Positions 1 to 13,200 are shown, numbered from the stretch's first letter. The stretch is DNA of 64,000 nt from Onthophagus taurus (GCF_036711975.1 NC_091972.1:12095001-12159000), one strand, 5' to 3'. Numbers and translations are program-made. Notes: generated by a model not told the origin, from the sequence alone.

Positions 1-1890
1 TACGATTTAGGATTTGAATTGATCAAACTTTTATTATGCTTTTAGTGTGTTGCCATGGATAATGAAATAAATTTGTTTCGTTAGACTCCTATTTAATATT
101 TAGTTATTTTTACTTTCTTGTTTATAATGACAAAGTATTTTATTGGCTGAAAATTCGATTTTGCTTTCCCATCTTTGTACTTTATCGCCCTTCTGCCTGC
201 TTCCAGCCTCATCTTCTCCAGCTTCAACTTCTCTCTCACTTCCAATATCTTTCCTGGGTCTTTTCTACCATCTTGTATTTCTTCCACCCATCTATATGTA
301 TTTCCGCTCCATACATTATCCACCAATCCATCAAACATTATTTTCCGTCTGCATCAATTTTTTCCAAATATTGGTTTCCCCCGACTCTATATCAGTCCTA
401 ATAATCTACATGCCTTTCTAACTTTCTGCCTAATATGACCCCTCACCCCGTTACCTGCTCGAAGAGTAAAAAACATCGCCACTTCTCACTTTGCCGTCTT
501 CTTCCAAAGTATTTTTCCGTCGATCTCATGGTCCTTTTCAACATTTTAGTCTCTGTTGCCACCACCACCTGCAATCATCTGCATATGCCTACGAATGAAA
601 AATGATGACTTATCATTTTTCCAGAAGATACAAACCATTTGTGTAAGTAACACATTCAACTATTTGTTTCATGGCAAGGCACCTGGTAAGTTAACACCTC
701 TTAGTTTAAATCACTGAGAGGATTCAAACTACACCAAAATTATGGTTACATTAAAAAACTTCTTGTTTAGTAAGACAAATAAGATTTGCTCACTTACTAA
801 TAGCATTGATTATACTACTCCAGATTGCTAACCATATGTATAAAATCGGCAACTGTATATGTTGGGTTGCATCACGCAGAATAAATGTGGATAAGTGAGA
901 TAGAGTCATAATAAGAAAAGAGACGATCAATTAGCCCCGACCTCAAAGGACGTCACCTATATATATATACACTGTATCTAAATGACATCAAAGAAATAGC
1001 ATCTGAAAAAGTTTTCTTCATCTCTCTCATTATCCGAGGAATAAAATGCTTTCACTTTGCTCAAGAGTTTAATGTTTAAGGGTCGATAGCTAACAATTAA
1101 TACATAAAGTTCATTGGTGTTACTTAGATACAATCGTTACTATTTAAAATTCTCCTTAGAAAGAATCTTAAAAACGCACTAAAATGAAGTAGGACTAATA
1201 AACATTTTACTGAAGGAAATAATAACAATCTTTAAATGTGGAAATGTCTTTTAGTGTATCTTGTTTAGTGATTTGATGGCGTGAATTGGCGCAAGCATCT
1301 ATTAAAGAAAAAAAAATTAAAATTAAAATAAAAGTTATGTAAAGCAAACGCTAGGGCCTCCGTGCCTAACCGTGGGATCAACTATTGAAACAAATTATGA
1401 AAGAAATAAATAAATATAATCTATTTAAATAAATTAAAGAAAAAATACAATATTTAAGGCATATATTCGAACATAGATGCTACAATACTAATTATTATAA
1501 ATTATCTTATCGCATATACTCTAATAACGACTACTTACATAAACTAATTTAGGTACTAAAATAAAAATAAAAAATTCTTATTAGCGGTAATCGTGAGGAA
1601 AACGAGAATAAATAAAGAAAACTTAGCGTAAAACTAGCTTAAACTATGGGCACAAACGAGAGAAGAATCATGTTTAAAGAATCTGCCAGTTCCAAGATTC
1701 CGGAGGAGACTGAAAGCTATTGACACGGAAAATCCGATATATACCATTGACATGTTTTTCCAATTTAATGTTTGAATTCAATTTGTATTATATCACAATG
1801 TAATTATTGTTAAATTGACGCACTCTATGCTTTTTTGTAAAATGCAGAAATAAAATATTATTATTAAAATATTAAAAATATTAATCCTTG
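1..1890. other. intergenic, no gene supported
   Basis: AT-rich DNA with stop codons in all frames. The minus strand of about 90-420 reads as a broken, charged reading frame (around WVEEIQDGRKDPGKILEV) with the feel of a decayed retroelement ORF, but I cannot place it in a family. A short (AT)n run lies near 957-970. I see no RNA gene or promoter. Confidence 0.4.
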
Positions 1891-3407
1891 TGGAAAATAT
1901 ATTGAATACTTCCATATCTTGAGCTAGTGTACCATATGTACATATGAATAGAACATTCGTGCAAAATTATTTAATATTAAAATAGTATTATTTAAGTGTT
2001 TGCCGAACCTATCCTTTGATATCGACTCCTTCCGCTGACAGAATGAGAGTCATTCGGCTTGGGCATACATCATATCAATCCTATTATTCCACGTGGAAAA
2101 TAACCATGATGCAACTATACCCACTTCATAGGCATGCTGGAGGGTTTGTAAGCCTCGCTAACGACAATGCCTCCATGAAAGTACTAACTCTCATTGAGAT
2201 CAGAGCATCATGGTTATTTTCCACGTGGAATAATAGGATTGATATGTAGTATGCGCAAGCTGAATGACTCTCATTCTATCCGCGGGGGAGTCCATATCAA
2301 AGGATAGGTTAGGGAAACACTTAAATAATACTATTTTAATATCAAATTATTTTGCATGGTTATTCTATTTATATATACATATGGAAAACTAGCAGCTTCA
2401 GATATGGAAGTTGTCAATATACTTTACGCATAATTATTCAGCCAGACGCAAGCTTTCGGTTGAGATATAGAACATTAAAATCGGTCAAACCGTTCTTTAG
2501 TTATAGCGAATTTAATTAAAATTATTTTTTTTTCTAACTAGGGGCCAGACTTCCAGTCGGTAGATACGTGGAGTCATTTAAATGGTAGGTTAGGCAAACA
2601 CTTAAATAATAGTATTTTAATATCAAATTATTTTGCACGAATATTTTAGTTATACTTATATATGCAATTTTTATTATAATTCCTCGTGCAAAATATATTG
2701 AATACTTCTATATCTTGAGCCAGTGTACCATATGTACATATAAATAGAAAATTCGTGCAAAATAACTTGATATCGACTCCTTCCGCTGACAGAATGAGAG
2801 TCATTCGGCTTGGGCATACAGCATATCAATCCTATTATTCCACGTGGAAAATAACCATGATGCAACTATACCCACTTCATAGGCATGCTGGAGGGTTTGT
2901 AAGCCTCGCTAACGACAATGCCTCCATGAAAGTACTAACTCTCATTGAGATCAGAGCAGCATGGTTATTTTCCACGTGGAATAATAGGATTGATATGTAG
3001 TATGCGCAAGCTGAATGACTCTCATTCTATCAGCGGGGGAGTCCATATCAAAGGGTAGGTTAGGCAAACACTTAAATAATACTATTTTAATATCAAATTA
3101 TTTTGCATGATTATTCTATTTATATATACATATGGAAAACTAGCAGCTTCAGATATGGAAGTGTTCAATATACTTTACACATAATTATTCAGCCAGACGC
3201 AAGCTTTCGGTTGAGATATAAAACATTAAAATCGGTCAAACCGTTCTTTAGTTATAGCGACTTTAATCAAAATTATTTTTTTCTAACTAGGGGCCAGACT
3301 TCCAGTCGGTAGATACGTGGAGTCATTTAAATGGCAGGTTAGGCAAACACTTAAATCATACTATTTTAATATCAAATTATTTTGCACGGATATTCTAGTT
3401 ATATGTA

Positions 3408-3802
3408 CAGGTTGTCCAAATTTCGATGGATTTGCAGGGTTGAATTATAAAGAGCAAAGTATTTTAGAAGTTGAGTATTCAGTATTTGAGTTGTGTTTAT
3501 AACTCAAAAACCGTGATGACTAGAAAAATTCTACGTGCACCATTGGATTCCACGTGAAAAAATCTATTAGAACCCGTTTTTACCTTCTTACTAAGTTTCC
3601 GGATAGCCAAGATACAGGAGGTGTCTGAAAATCGTAAATTTCAAACACTCCCTGTATATCAAAAACGAAGAGGGCTATGAAAATTTGGTTTGTGCCATTG
3701 TAAGTTTCACAAAAAAGTAGCTCAAGTTCGCGAAAGCCGCAACTTTCTATCTTTCATAATAACTGAGATACCCTGCAAACCCATCGAAATTTGGACACCC
3801 TG
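3408..3802. mobile_element. 395-bp mariner-type MITE inside the foldback block
   Basis: Terminal inverted repeats start CAGGTTGTCCAAATTTCGAT on the left. The inverted right end is CAGGGTGTCCAAATTTCGAT, and the similarity continues through GGGTTTGCAGGGT. TA flanks both sides (3406-3407 and 3803-3804). Flanking sequence resumes the repeat (GTTATATG ... CATATGGAATTTTTATT), and the related uninterrupted copy near 2650-2680 lacks the insert. TA duplication and a CAGGGTG terminus are typical of Tc1/mariner-derived MITEs. No transposase is encoded. Confidence 0.8.
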
Positions 3803-3932
3803 TACATATGGAATTTTTATTATTATTCCTCGTGGAAAATATATTGAATACTTCTATATCTTGAGCCAGTGTACCATATGTACATATACATAGAAAATTC
3901 GTGCAAAATAACTTAATATTAAAATAGTATTA

Positions 3933-4093
3933 CCGTATTTTCTCGAATCTAATCCGCACCCTTTTTACAAATTTTGTATGCTCTAAAATCAAATGCGGAT
4001 TACAATCGGATGTGGATTACATTGGCAAACCAACTTTTTTAAAATCGAGGTGCGGATTAGATTCGAGTGCGGATAAGATTCGAGAAAATACGG
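3933..4093. mobile_element. 161-bp MITE with TA target duplication
   Basis: The termini are CCGTATTTTCTCGAATCTAA and its inverse, with imperfect extension to TCCGCACC. TA duplications lie at 3931-3932 and 4094-4095. The homologous site in the first repeat copy (AGTATTATTTAAG near 1985-1997) has a single TA and no insert, so the boundaries are exact. TA duplication puts it with Tc1/mariner/pogo-type elements. Non-autonomous. Confidence 0.88.
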
Positions 4094-4508
4094 TATTTAA
4101 GTGTTTGCCGAACCTATCCTTTGATATCGACTCCTTCCGCTGACAGAATGAGAGTCATTCGGCTTGGGCATACAGCATATCAATCCTATTATTCCACGTG
4201 GAAAATAACCATGATGCAACTATACCCACTTCATAGGCATGCTGGAGGGTTTGTAAGCCTCGCTAACGACAATGCCTCCATGAAAGTACTAACTCTCATT
4301 GAGATCAGAGCATCATGGTTATTTTCCACGTGGAATAATAGGATTGATGTGTAGTATGCGCAAGCTGAATGACTCTCATTCTATCAGCGGGGGAGTCTAT
4401 ATCAAAGGGTAGGTTAGGCAAACACTTAAATAATACTATTTTAATATTAAATTAGTTTGCATGATTATTCTATGTATATGTATATATGGAAAACTAGCAG
4501 CTTCAGAT

Positions 4509-4694
4509 ATGGAAATAGCCAACGTTCCACATTGGAGCACCAGACTCATCCGCGAGTCCATCGAAATAGAGAAGAACGGTACCTTCAACAAGAGAGATGA
4601 CGCCCTGCACTTATCAGCCACTTGGAAAACGGTCCTACATGGTCCCCGATCCGGAGCAGCCTTCCTGAGGGAGGGGATTTTGGGCAGACCATAG
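4509..4694 (+). pseudogene. C-terminal fragment of a Penelope-like GIY-YIG protein
   Basis: The frame reads VPHWSTRLIRESIEIEKN, then NKRDDALHLSATWKTVL, and stops at 4692-4694. Penelope-like retroelement proteins commonly end in R-E-(A/S)-I-E-I-x-K followed by a -LS-x-TW- motif just after the GIY-YIG nuclease, so this looks like the tail of such a protein. The nuclease and reverse transcriptase are absent. The fragment abuts the truncated foldback repeat, so it is a broken relic. The apparent start codon is probably not a real initiator. Family assignment is from motif memory only. Confidence 0.6.
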
Positions 4695-4862
4695 AGTTTG
4701 GGGCACCTGCTTGATTTTTCCCGAGGGATTAAGGTTTTCTTGATCTCGGGACCTATTGGAGATGCCTCTATTATCGATTTGGTGGTTTTTTTCCAGGTAA
4801 GTTGTATGGTTTTTTGCTGCTAAAAAAAATTAAAAGTCATATAAACGATGAAAATATTTTAT

Positions 4863-4915
4863 TTCGGTGCTATCTTCGAAGATTTCGAACGATTATCGTT
4901 CTTCTTCAGGCAGAA
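4863..4915 (-). ncRNA. hammerhead-ribozyme-like motif next to Penelope relic
   Basis: Read on the minus strand the region holds CTGAAGA, a hairpin GAACG-ATAAT-CGTTC, then GAAA, then the self-complementary ATCTTCGAAGAT, then A and GCACC. This follows the hammerhead order CUGANGA - stem II - GAAA - stem III - UH - stem I. Three base pairs of stem I (TGC/GCA) can form, and one unpaired A follows CTGAAGA. Hammerheads are known in Penelope terminal repeats, and a Penelope relic lies just upstream. It is antisense to that relic. Activity is inferred, not shown. Confidence 0.5.
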
Positions 4916-7274
4916 CTAAGGAACATTCAGATATAACAAAAACACAGATAAAAAATATATATAATTACCGTCGGTGTAGGAGCATCGAGAGTGAAGAGAG
5001 TATTGTTTCAGAGTATTTCTTCAAAAAGATTCCGTTTACGAATAATTCAAACGTAAAAAAACTTGAAGAGTAAATTGAAAAATCCAAAAAATTAAAATGG
5101 CGTTTTTCTATTCATCGTAAATCTCGTTTTTCAAAGTGTTTAAAAATAAATGTTAAAAATTAATGACAAAACAAATTACCAAACCTGTAGAGAAAGAACC
5201 TAATAACTAAATATAAGAAATCAAAAAAGAAAGAAAATTTTTAAACTTACAATTAACACGTTAAAATTTCCTTTAAAATTGAATAACTTGAGTCAACATG
5301 ATGAGGGATGAAATTGGACTGAAGGTCATAAGGAACGTTCGCCAGATGATAAAGGTGAAAGAGTGAGGGAAAACGAGTGGGAATAAGAACGTCAACATAA
5401 AATCTTTCCATACTAAATTAATTCTTCGCATTAAAAATTTGAAACATAATATTAAAATAGAAAATCGTATTGTTACCATGGGAGACAAAAATGCAGGCCT
5501 CGTTGAGTTGGATAAAGAGTCATACATAAAAAAGACATTAACTTTTTTCAAAGAAAATAACATTTTAAAAATTAAGAATAATTTTATCTTTGTTTGTTTA
5601 TTTATTTATTTATCTTTATCTCTCTAGCTCGACCTCTAGCTCTTCCAGGGATGCGTTCTTCTTCCGAAAGGTTTGCTTCTTAGAAGAAACAACATATGCT
5701 TGTATAAAGCTAGATCTACACGATACGCGAACTGGTTCGCCACTTCATTGAAGTATCTCTAGCCAAGTACCCCTACCTCAAGTATCTCTATCTCTATCTC
5801 AAGTACCTCTATCACTGCCTCAAGTATCTCTATCTGAAGTACCTCTACCTCAAGTACTCTAATAAATGTTTCAATATTTTATTTAGGATGGACTTGAATG
5901 GAAATCCTCTACTCTCCGCTCAAGTTCGACCTTTTAATATATTTTGTTTCCGTGCCTTTTAACCCCTTGTCTAATTACTATATTATTTCAAAATATTAAT
6001 AAAAGATAAAGCTTGTTTGCAATTAAAGACCAATAATTTTAGGTTTAATAACTAGTTTTAAATAATAATTATAGATATGTAAAGCAAATAAACTAAAATA
6101 AACTCGGCCTGCGACGTAAAGCCCGCCTTTACCATCTTTTTCCGTAGAAACTGGTGGAAACAACCTGTCAGTTATCTCGGGATTTAACCAAGTACTTAAC
6201 TTAAAACCAGATAGAACAACTCTTAAAATTGTTCAAAGTATTGAAAAAATTTCTCTAAAAATTAATATTTTTTTTTAATGAAAATAAACTGGTAGAAACA
6301 ACCAGTTTTTACGGAAAACCTATAATGTTTTCATACAATAAAATTTTATTTATTAATTAAAAAAGAAATATTAAACAATTTTTATTATTAGTACAAGAAA
6401 ATATAAGAGGGGGAATATAAATCAAAAATAGTGCTGCCATCTCTTAATCATATCCATTATTATTATAAAATCCACCAGCGCCCCCATAGCGGACAAATCC
6501 AAAAATAACACTTTAGGCGTTACCAATTTTTACGTAGCGGTTAGCAGTCTGGTATAAAATAGTCAATGCTAATAGCCTACAGAAAGATATTTCTCTGATA
6601 ACTCAATATCATCTAATATCTAGAATTCTAATACCTTCTTATTTTCAACTCCATAGAGTCTTAAATCGTCTAAAACTTTCCAGATTTTACTGCGTATGTG
6701 TGACATATACTACAATTTGAAAATTTTTAGTATTCATCCCTAAAACTTAATTTTAGCCGAATCGCATAAACGCTATAGGAAGAGATGTAACCTTAGTTAT
6801 TGAATTATGCTTAGAAATATTTAAAAATTACTGCACGTTATCAATTTTATTTACAATTATGATATAGATATATCAAAGAATTAATATTAAATATTCAAAT
6901 TATGGTAGGCAACCAAATTAACATCTAATAACAAAATCGGCAAAAAATCTAATAGTTAAAGTTATTTATACTTTTAAAAGTTTAAAACAGACTATTTTAT
7001 AAGATATTTATGTTTAAGATGCTTAAAACATTTTCTTATGAATAAAATGTACTAATTCTTTTTTGAGTAAATTTTCATCTCTCTTTGTTACAAGTAATTT
7101 ATATAAAGCTATCCTTTTCTAAATCTTCCCAATGACTAGTATATACCGAACTTTAAAATGCGTCTATGAACATAATTTGACGTTGACAGTTGTCAAAAAG
7201 ACCGATAAAAATATGCAGATTTGAAGGAGAAAAAAGAGTTTCAAGTTATTTTAACTATTTATACGTATTCAAAA
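4916..7274. other. intergenic, no gene supported
   Basis: AT-rich DNA upstream of the mannosidase gene. It contains the short tandem repeat at 5746-5865 (listed separately). Short open frames near 4867-5073 and 5273-5627 have no recognisable motifs and sit in AT-rich sequence; I do not support them as genes. The mannosidase promoter should lie in the last few hundred bases, but I see no clear TATA box. Confidence 0.4.
5746..5865. repeat. degenerate tandem repeat of CTCAAGTAYCTCTA type
   Basis: About eight imperfect copies of a 12-18 bp unit of the form CTCAAGTATCTCTATCT or GAAGTACCTCTACCT follow each other, with variable CTCTAT spacers. It is a small minisatellite with no visible coding or regulatory role. 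Confidence 0.7.
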
Positions 7275-10200
7275 ATGAAACTGAAGATAATTTTCGCTTT
7301 TTTTGGTGCTGCATGCATTCTAAGTATTTTCGCGTTGCTATTGTTGTCCAAAAAATTATCTGTTGCTGATGAATACATGGCTGAACAAGATTTTAAGGCG
7401 GTATGTTACTTTTTTTTATCATTAGTGAATTATTAATTTATATTTTTTTACTTAGAACGAATGGGTCCGAATAAACGACCACCAAGAAATTAATATTGCA
7501 ACTCCAATTCGTCCAAAACCGCCAATTCCACGGAAAAAACATCATAACTCATCTATATCACACATGATTTACCCATTAACATGTCCAATATTAGTTGATT
7601 ACATTCCTCAATCAACAATTCAAATGTTGGATGTTTATAATGATTTAAAATTTGACAATCCTGATGGAGGTGTATGGAAACAAGGTTGGAAAATTGAAGT
7701 TGATGATAAAATGTGGAATGCTCATCATAAATTAAAAGTGTTTGTCGTTCCACATTCGCATAATGATCCTGGCTGGGTAAAAACGTTTGATGAGTATTAT
7801 GAAACGGAAACAAAGCACATTTTGGATAATATGGTTGATAAGTTACAAGAGGATTCTAGGAGGAAATTTATTTGGGCAGAAATATCATTTTTTGCAATGT
7901 GGTGGAGTGAATTGGACCAAGAATCAAGAAGGATTGTGAAAAGGTAATTAAAAAAAAATTGGTGTCTCATGTAGCCGGTTTGTTAGAACCTTAAAAAGTT
8001 ACGTGAGACACTCTGTATATCCTTATATTATATCCTCAAAATATTTCTTTCAGTTTATTACATAAAGGACAATTAGAAATTGTAACAGGAGGATGGGTGA
8101 TGAATGATGAAGCAAATTCCCATTGGATAGCAACATTACACCAATTAACAGAGGGTCATTTGTGGTTAAAAAAGAATTTAAATTACACCCCCTTAAATGG
8201 TTGGGCAATTGATCCCTTTGGGATGAGTCCAACACAAGCTGTCTTTTTAAAAGAGATGGGGTTAAAAAATATGTTAATCCAACGAGTACATTATTCAATT
8301 AAAAAAGAATTATCAAGTAAAAAACAACTAGAATTTTTTTGGAGGCAATTATGGGATGGAAATGGTGTTACAGATATGTTCACTCATATGATGCCATTTT
8401 ATTCTTACGATATCCCACACACATGTGGCCCAGATCCAAAAATATGTTGTCAATTTGATTTCAAACGTTTACCTGGATTTGGGTTACATTGTCCGTGGAA
8501 AGTACCCCCAGAAGAAATTAATGATCGAAATGTTGAGGAAAAAGCAATTAAGTTATTAGATCAATATCGAAAAAAATCGACTTTGTATAAAACAAACGTT
8601 TTATTAATACCTTTAGGTGATGATTTTCGATACACACAAAGAAATGAGTGGGATGTTCAATTTAAAAATTATCAACACCTTTTTGATTATATTAATTCTA
8701 AAGTTCATTTAAATGCTCACGTTAAATTCGGAACTTTAAACGATTATTTTAATGGTTTACATGAAGAGAATGATGATTCAATTTTTCCAAGTTTATCTGG
8801 CGACTTTTTCACTTACGCAGATCGTGATGATCATTATTGGAGTGGATATTATACATCGAGGCCACTTTATAAACGTTTAGATCGAGTTTTAATAGGTTAT
8901 ATTAAAGCAGCAGAAACTTTATCTTTCATTGCGATGTTAAAAAATAAATTGATTAACTATGATTTTGTTGAAAACTATTTAACGAATTCTCGGCAATCTC
9001 TAGGATTATTTCAACATCACGATGGCATAACTGGAACCGCGAAAGATTACGTAATGGAAGATTATGGAATAAGAATGCTGGAGGCGATTCAAAATTGTCA
9101 AATGATTTTACAAATTTGCACAAAAATTTTGTTATCCAAAGAAAATATTGACAATTTAAATACTCAATTAACTTATTTTAATATTGATGATATAAGAACA
9201 TCTCTTGAAAATCTTCCTGAACAATATACAATTACAATAGGAAAAGAATTAAGAACAAAAAGGATTGTTTTATATAACTCATTAACTTTTTCAAGAAAAG
9301 AAATTGTTACATTTATCGTTTCAACGCCATATATTCAATTAACTAATCATAGAAATGAAATCGTCGAATGTCAAATTTCACCAATTTTTGAATATTCATC
9401 AACGATTTCAACAACAAAATATTTAATATCATTTAGCGTCGAAATACCGCCTATATCACTTCTTGGCTACACCATAACCGTAGTTGATCAAATTAATGTT
9501 CCCCCAGAAACAAATTTTGCTAAAATTACTTTATTAAATTCAAATCTTGATGATGACGAAGAAAATAACATCTTTGGAAAAATCGAGTCGATAAAAAATT
9601 CAAGAGAATTTACGATTAAAAATGAACAAATTTTAGCAAGTTTTAACAATTTAGGTTTATTAAAAGCGATTAAAGTTAAAGAAAAAACGTATCCCGTTCA
9701 TTTGGATTTCGCATCATATGGGGCGATTAAAAGACCAGAAAGGAGTGGAGCATACTTATTTTTACCTGATAAGGAAGCAGTTCCTATAAAAGTTGAGGCA
9801 ACGTTAATAAGAATTGTTGAAGGTCCTATTTTGTCTTCAGTGAGAGTTCAAGTTCCGTTTGTTGATCATGCTGTGTACTTGTTTAATTCTGAAGGTAATA
9901 ACAAAAATTAATTTCTTTTCTGTGACGGGAACAACGTTTGATTTTTTATCTCTGTTGACAGTTGACAGGTAACAAAATGTCACTTTTTATGAAATTACTG
10001 CGGACAACGTTATCTGGCTGATAAGTTAGTTTGTTCTGTATTACAATGTACGGATATTTTTGTCGGTGAGATTATCGGCAGGATAACTTATCGGGTACTC
10101 AGCGGTGCCGATAAGACAGTTATCCGCCAGATATATATGGTTACCAAGGTTTTTATATACCGAGAATTTCATATAACTCGTAATATATGAATGCAGTAAC

Positions 10201-13200
10201 CATAATTACGAAACTGCTATACATTTGCACTGTCCCACATAAAATGCAACATAGCTTAATAGTACAGGCATTGGGTAGTTTTGCAAAGAAACAGTTTTGC
10301 TTGGAAAAAGGTTAAGAGTAAGTAGGTACGTCCTGGTTTCTATGGAAATATATGTATTTTTGTATATTGCATCTTAAGTGACATTCGTCGTAAAAACTTT
10401 GTATGGTTACTGCATAGGTTAACCTATAATATTAACCGTTAATTCTATACTTACGTTGTGTCAGTTGTGTGCAGTTGTGTGTCATGAAAAATTGTTTTAA
10501 ACAATAGCCTGCCTAAGTATGACGTCATAGAGGTGGGCGGAGCTTATACTGACTCCAAACAATTTCGTTGCTAACCACAGTTGCTAAGATAAATCGCCAA
10601 AAAAAGTCATTTGAAATGTCATCACTTAGTTTATTTTATTTTAACACTAATGCAAAATTGCATATGGTGATTTACCGTTAGCAACACAGTTAGCAACAAA
10701 AATGTTGGGAGTCAGTATAAGCTCCGCCCATCTGTGTGACGTCAAGGCTTAGGTTGTCTATTGTTATTGTCAAAATTATTAAAATTTAAAAGAAAGACGT
10801 TAGCGTTACGAACCTACGGCACAAATTACTAGATATGGGGAAAAAGTGCTACCAATCGACTTTTATTTTACCGATAGCAATCCTATCGACAAAAACAGTT
10901 TGTACAGCAGCGAATATCTTTATCCTCCCGATAAGGTTATCGGACCGGATAGTTATCAGGTAGATTTACTTTTTTCTCGGATATACAGGTTGTGTCAAAT
11001 GTCTGGAATATAGCCAATAACTCCGCTATTTGTGGTTTTAAATAGAAATGTTTCAAATAAAAAATTCTTTGTTATTGTGGCGCATTTTTGATTATACTTG
11101 CTTGTTTACATTGTTCTTTGTTTCATGTTTAGCGTGTTATTTCGGCGCCTACTTTCTTTGTAATTAGCTGATTTAAGACTTTCAAAAAACGCTTTTTTTC
11201 TCGTTTTTTTTCTTATACAACCATATGATTTGATATGTTCATCGCATAGAGGGACGTATCCTCTATCAAAGTATGCAAAAAAAAATATATGCATCCCATT
11301 TAAAATAACAATGTTGGTTGCCATAGCAACGAAACAAAAAACAATAAGGATCTTGGAAACTATAAGGAATTAATAAGGATCTTGTATTTGAAACATTTTT
11401 CTTTAAAACCACAAATGGCGAAGTTATTGGCTGTACTCCAGACATTTGACACACCTGTATACAGGTGTCTTACGTAACTGGTTCGTTAAACCTTTTTATA
11501 TTCCACTATTTGTAGAGGTTTGAAATTTTGGTAACATAGGTTGTTCATTCGAAACTTTCGATCTAAGATAGTTTCAAGATGGCCGCCACTTCCGGTCTAC
11601 CGGAAGTAGACCATAACTTCGTTATTTTAAATGAAATTGTACACCTTTCATTACACCCCATTTATTACACCTTTTAATTATATGCGAAAAAATAAGTTAA
11701 TTTTGATAAAAGTTATTGGTACCTAGCATTTTTCGTTTTCGAATTACTTTTGAATTTAAGTTTTTTTTTGGCAAATTACACTATGCTTTTTAAAACCCCA
11801 TATCTCAGCCAATGTTGATTCAAAAATGTTCTAAATTGGCACGATTACTCTTCAGATGTTGTCAAATAGATTGTCATTTGTTGTATTAAAGTATCTTATA
11901 CAGGTGGTCAAAAATTGAATTACTGTTTCTCCTTATTCAATGGTAAGAAAGTCGAAAATTTTAAATGGAACTCCCCATATTTTTTTAGCCTACCTGAAAG
12001 GGAATTTAATTCTCTAGAAATCATTTAAACACATGCCTATGAGACGGAATTCCAGAAATTGTTTGGTTTTTTATTAGAAGGCCATGGAATTTTTTCGATA
12101 TTTAAAATTTATTTTGTATTGATTGCGAATGTAATAAACTTTTGGACAGGACGTGTCGAACATTTAATGTTGATGCACCTGGTCGCAAATCGGGTGTTAT
12201 TTCAGCACTGCCACACATTCAAACACTTTATTAGCTTTATATAGGGTGATTTACATAAGAACCGAACAGGAACACGTAGAGGGCAATAAATTGAGATGAT
12301 TTAACGCAACTTACCTCTATACCAAGTAGTATTCCTCAAGAACCTAGTTATAGACCTTCAAAGTTCGGTCTTAAAGTTTTAAAACATTCAATATCTTCGT
12401 GGTACAGTAAACTAGAATTATTATTAATTGGTAGCAAGTTGAGATTAATTGAGGCATTTCAAAGAATTGATTATTCCTCTAAATTTTGATACACTTTTTT
12501 AACCTTTTGGCGAATTTAATGTTATTACCTCATTTTATGTGGAATTTAATTCTAAAAGTTTTCTTATTCTTGTTACTTTTTAAAAAACCTTGTCGTTTTC
12601 ATAAAAAAAACGAATAATTAAAGGCACGTATTTCATGAATGTGATTCACCTGTATTGTAATAATATGTTTTTTCAATATTAAATCGTCGTTTTTCCCGTC
12701 ACAGAAAAAAATAGTGTATTATACACGGGAAAAATATTAGATTTTAGCTAATACTTTTTTCCCTTGTTTAATAAACAACTATTTTTGTTAATCTAAATGT
12801 AAAATTAATTTTTAGGTGCTGATGGTATTGGTTTAGAAATCCACAACACTGTTAACATAAAATCAACGAACAATTTCGAGTTGGCAATGAGATTATCAAC
12901 AAACATTAAAAACGGGGATGATTTCTTTACTGATCTTAACGGACATGAAGTAAGAATTTAAACGTGATCAAAATAAGGTTATTTTTATTTACTCAATTTA
13001 TAGATTATTAGAAGAAAACGTTTTAAAAAGCTCCCACTTCAAGCGAATTATTACCCAGTTCCAACAACATTATTTATAGAAGATAAATATTCAAGGTTAA
13101 CTCTTTTATCATCAACCCCACTTGGTGGATCATCTCTTAAAGAAGGAATGATTGAAGTGATGTTGGATAGGAGATTAAATCAAGATGATAATTTAGGTCT

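Larger units (their letters stand above)
1893..4515. repeat. block of three palindromic (foldback) repeat copies
   Basis: A long inverted repeat occurs three times. The cores lie near 2018-2312, 2767-3056 and 4125-4413. Each core has arms that read CGACTCC...GAATGAGAGTCATTC...CCACGTGGAAAATAACCATGATGC and then the same sequence inverted, around a spacer of about 70-80 bp. The palindrome continues outward through AACACTTAAATAAT and into ATGGAAAACTAGCAGCTTC-type ends, giving foldback units of roughly 500-560 bp. A non-palindromic linker of about 155 bp follows copies one and two (2428-2582, 3183-3333). The third copy carries a MITE in its left arm (3933-4093) and is cut off at about 4515 by Penelope sequence. 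Open frames through the cores are by-products of the palindrome. Confidence 0.85.

Noticed and set aside
2016-4354. Three similar 77-95 codon frames (RMRVIRLGHTAYQSYYSTW type) that look like a conserved gene family
   Set aside because: They run through both arms of the palindromic repeat. The similarity comes from the DNA repeat, not from protein constraint, and no start context, splice sites or homologues are apparent.
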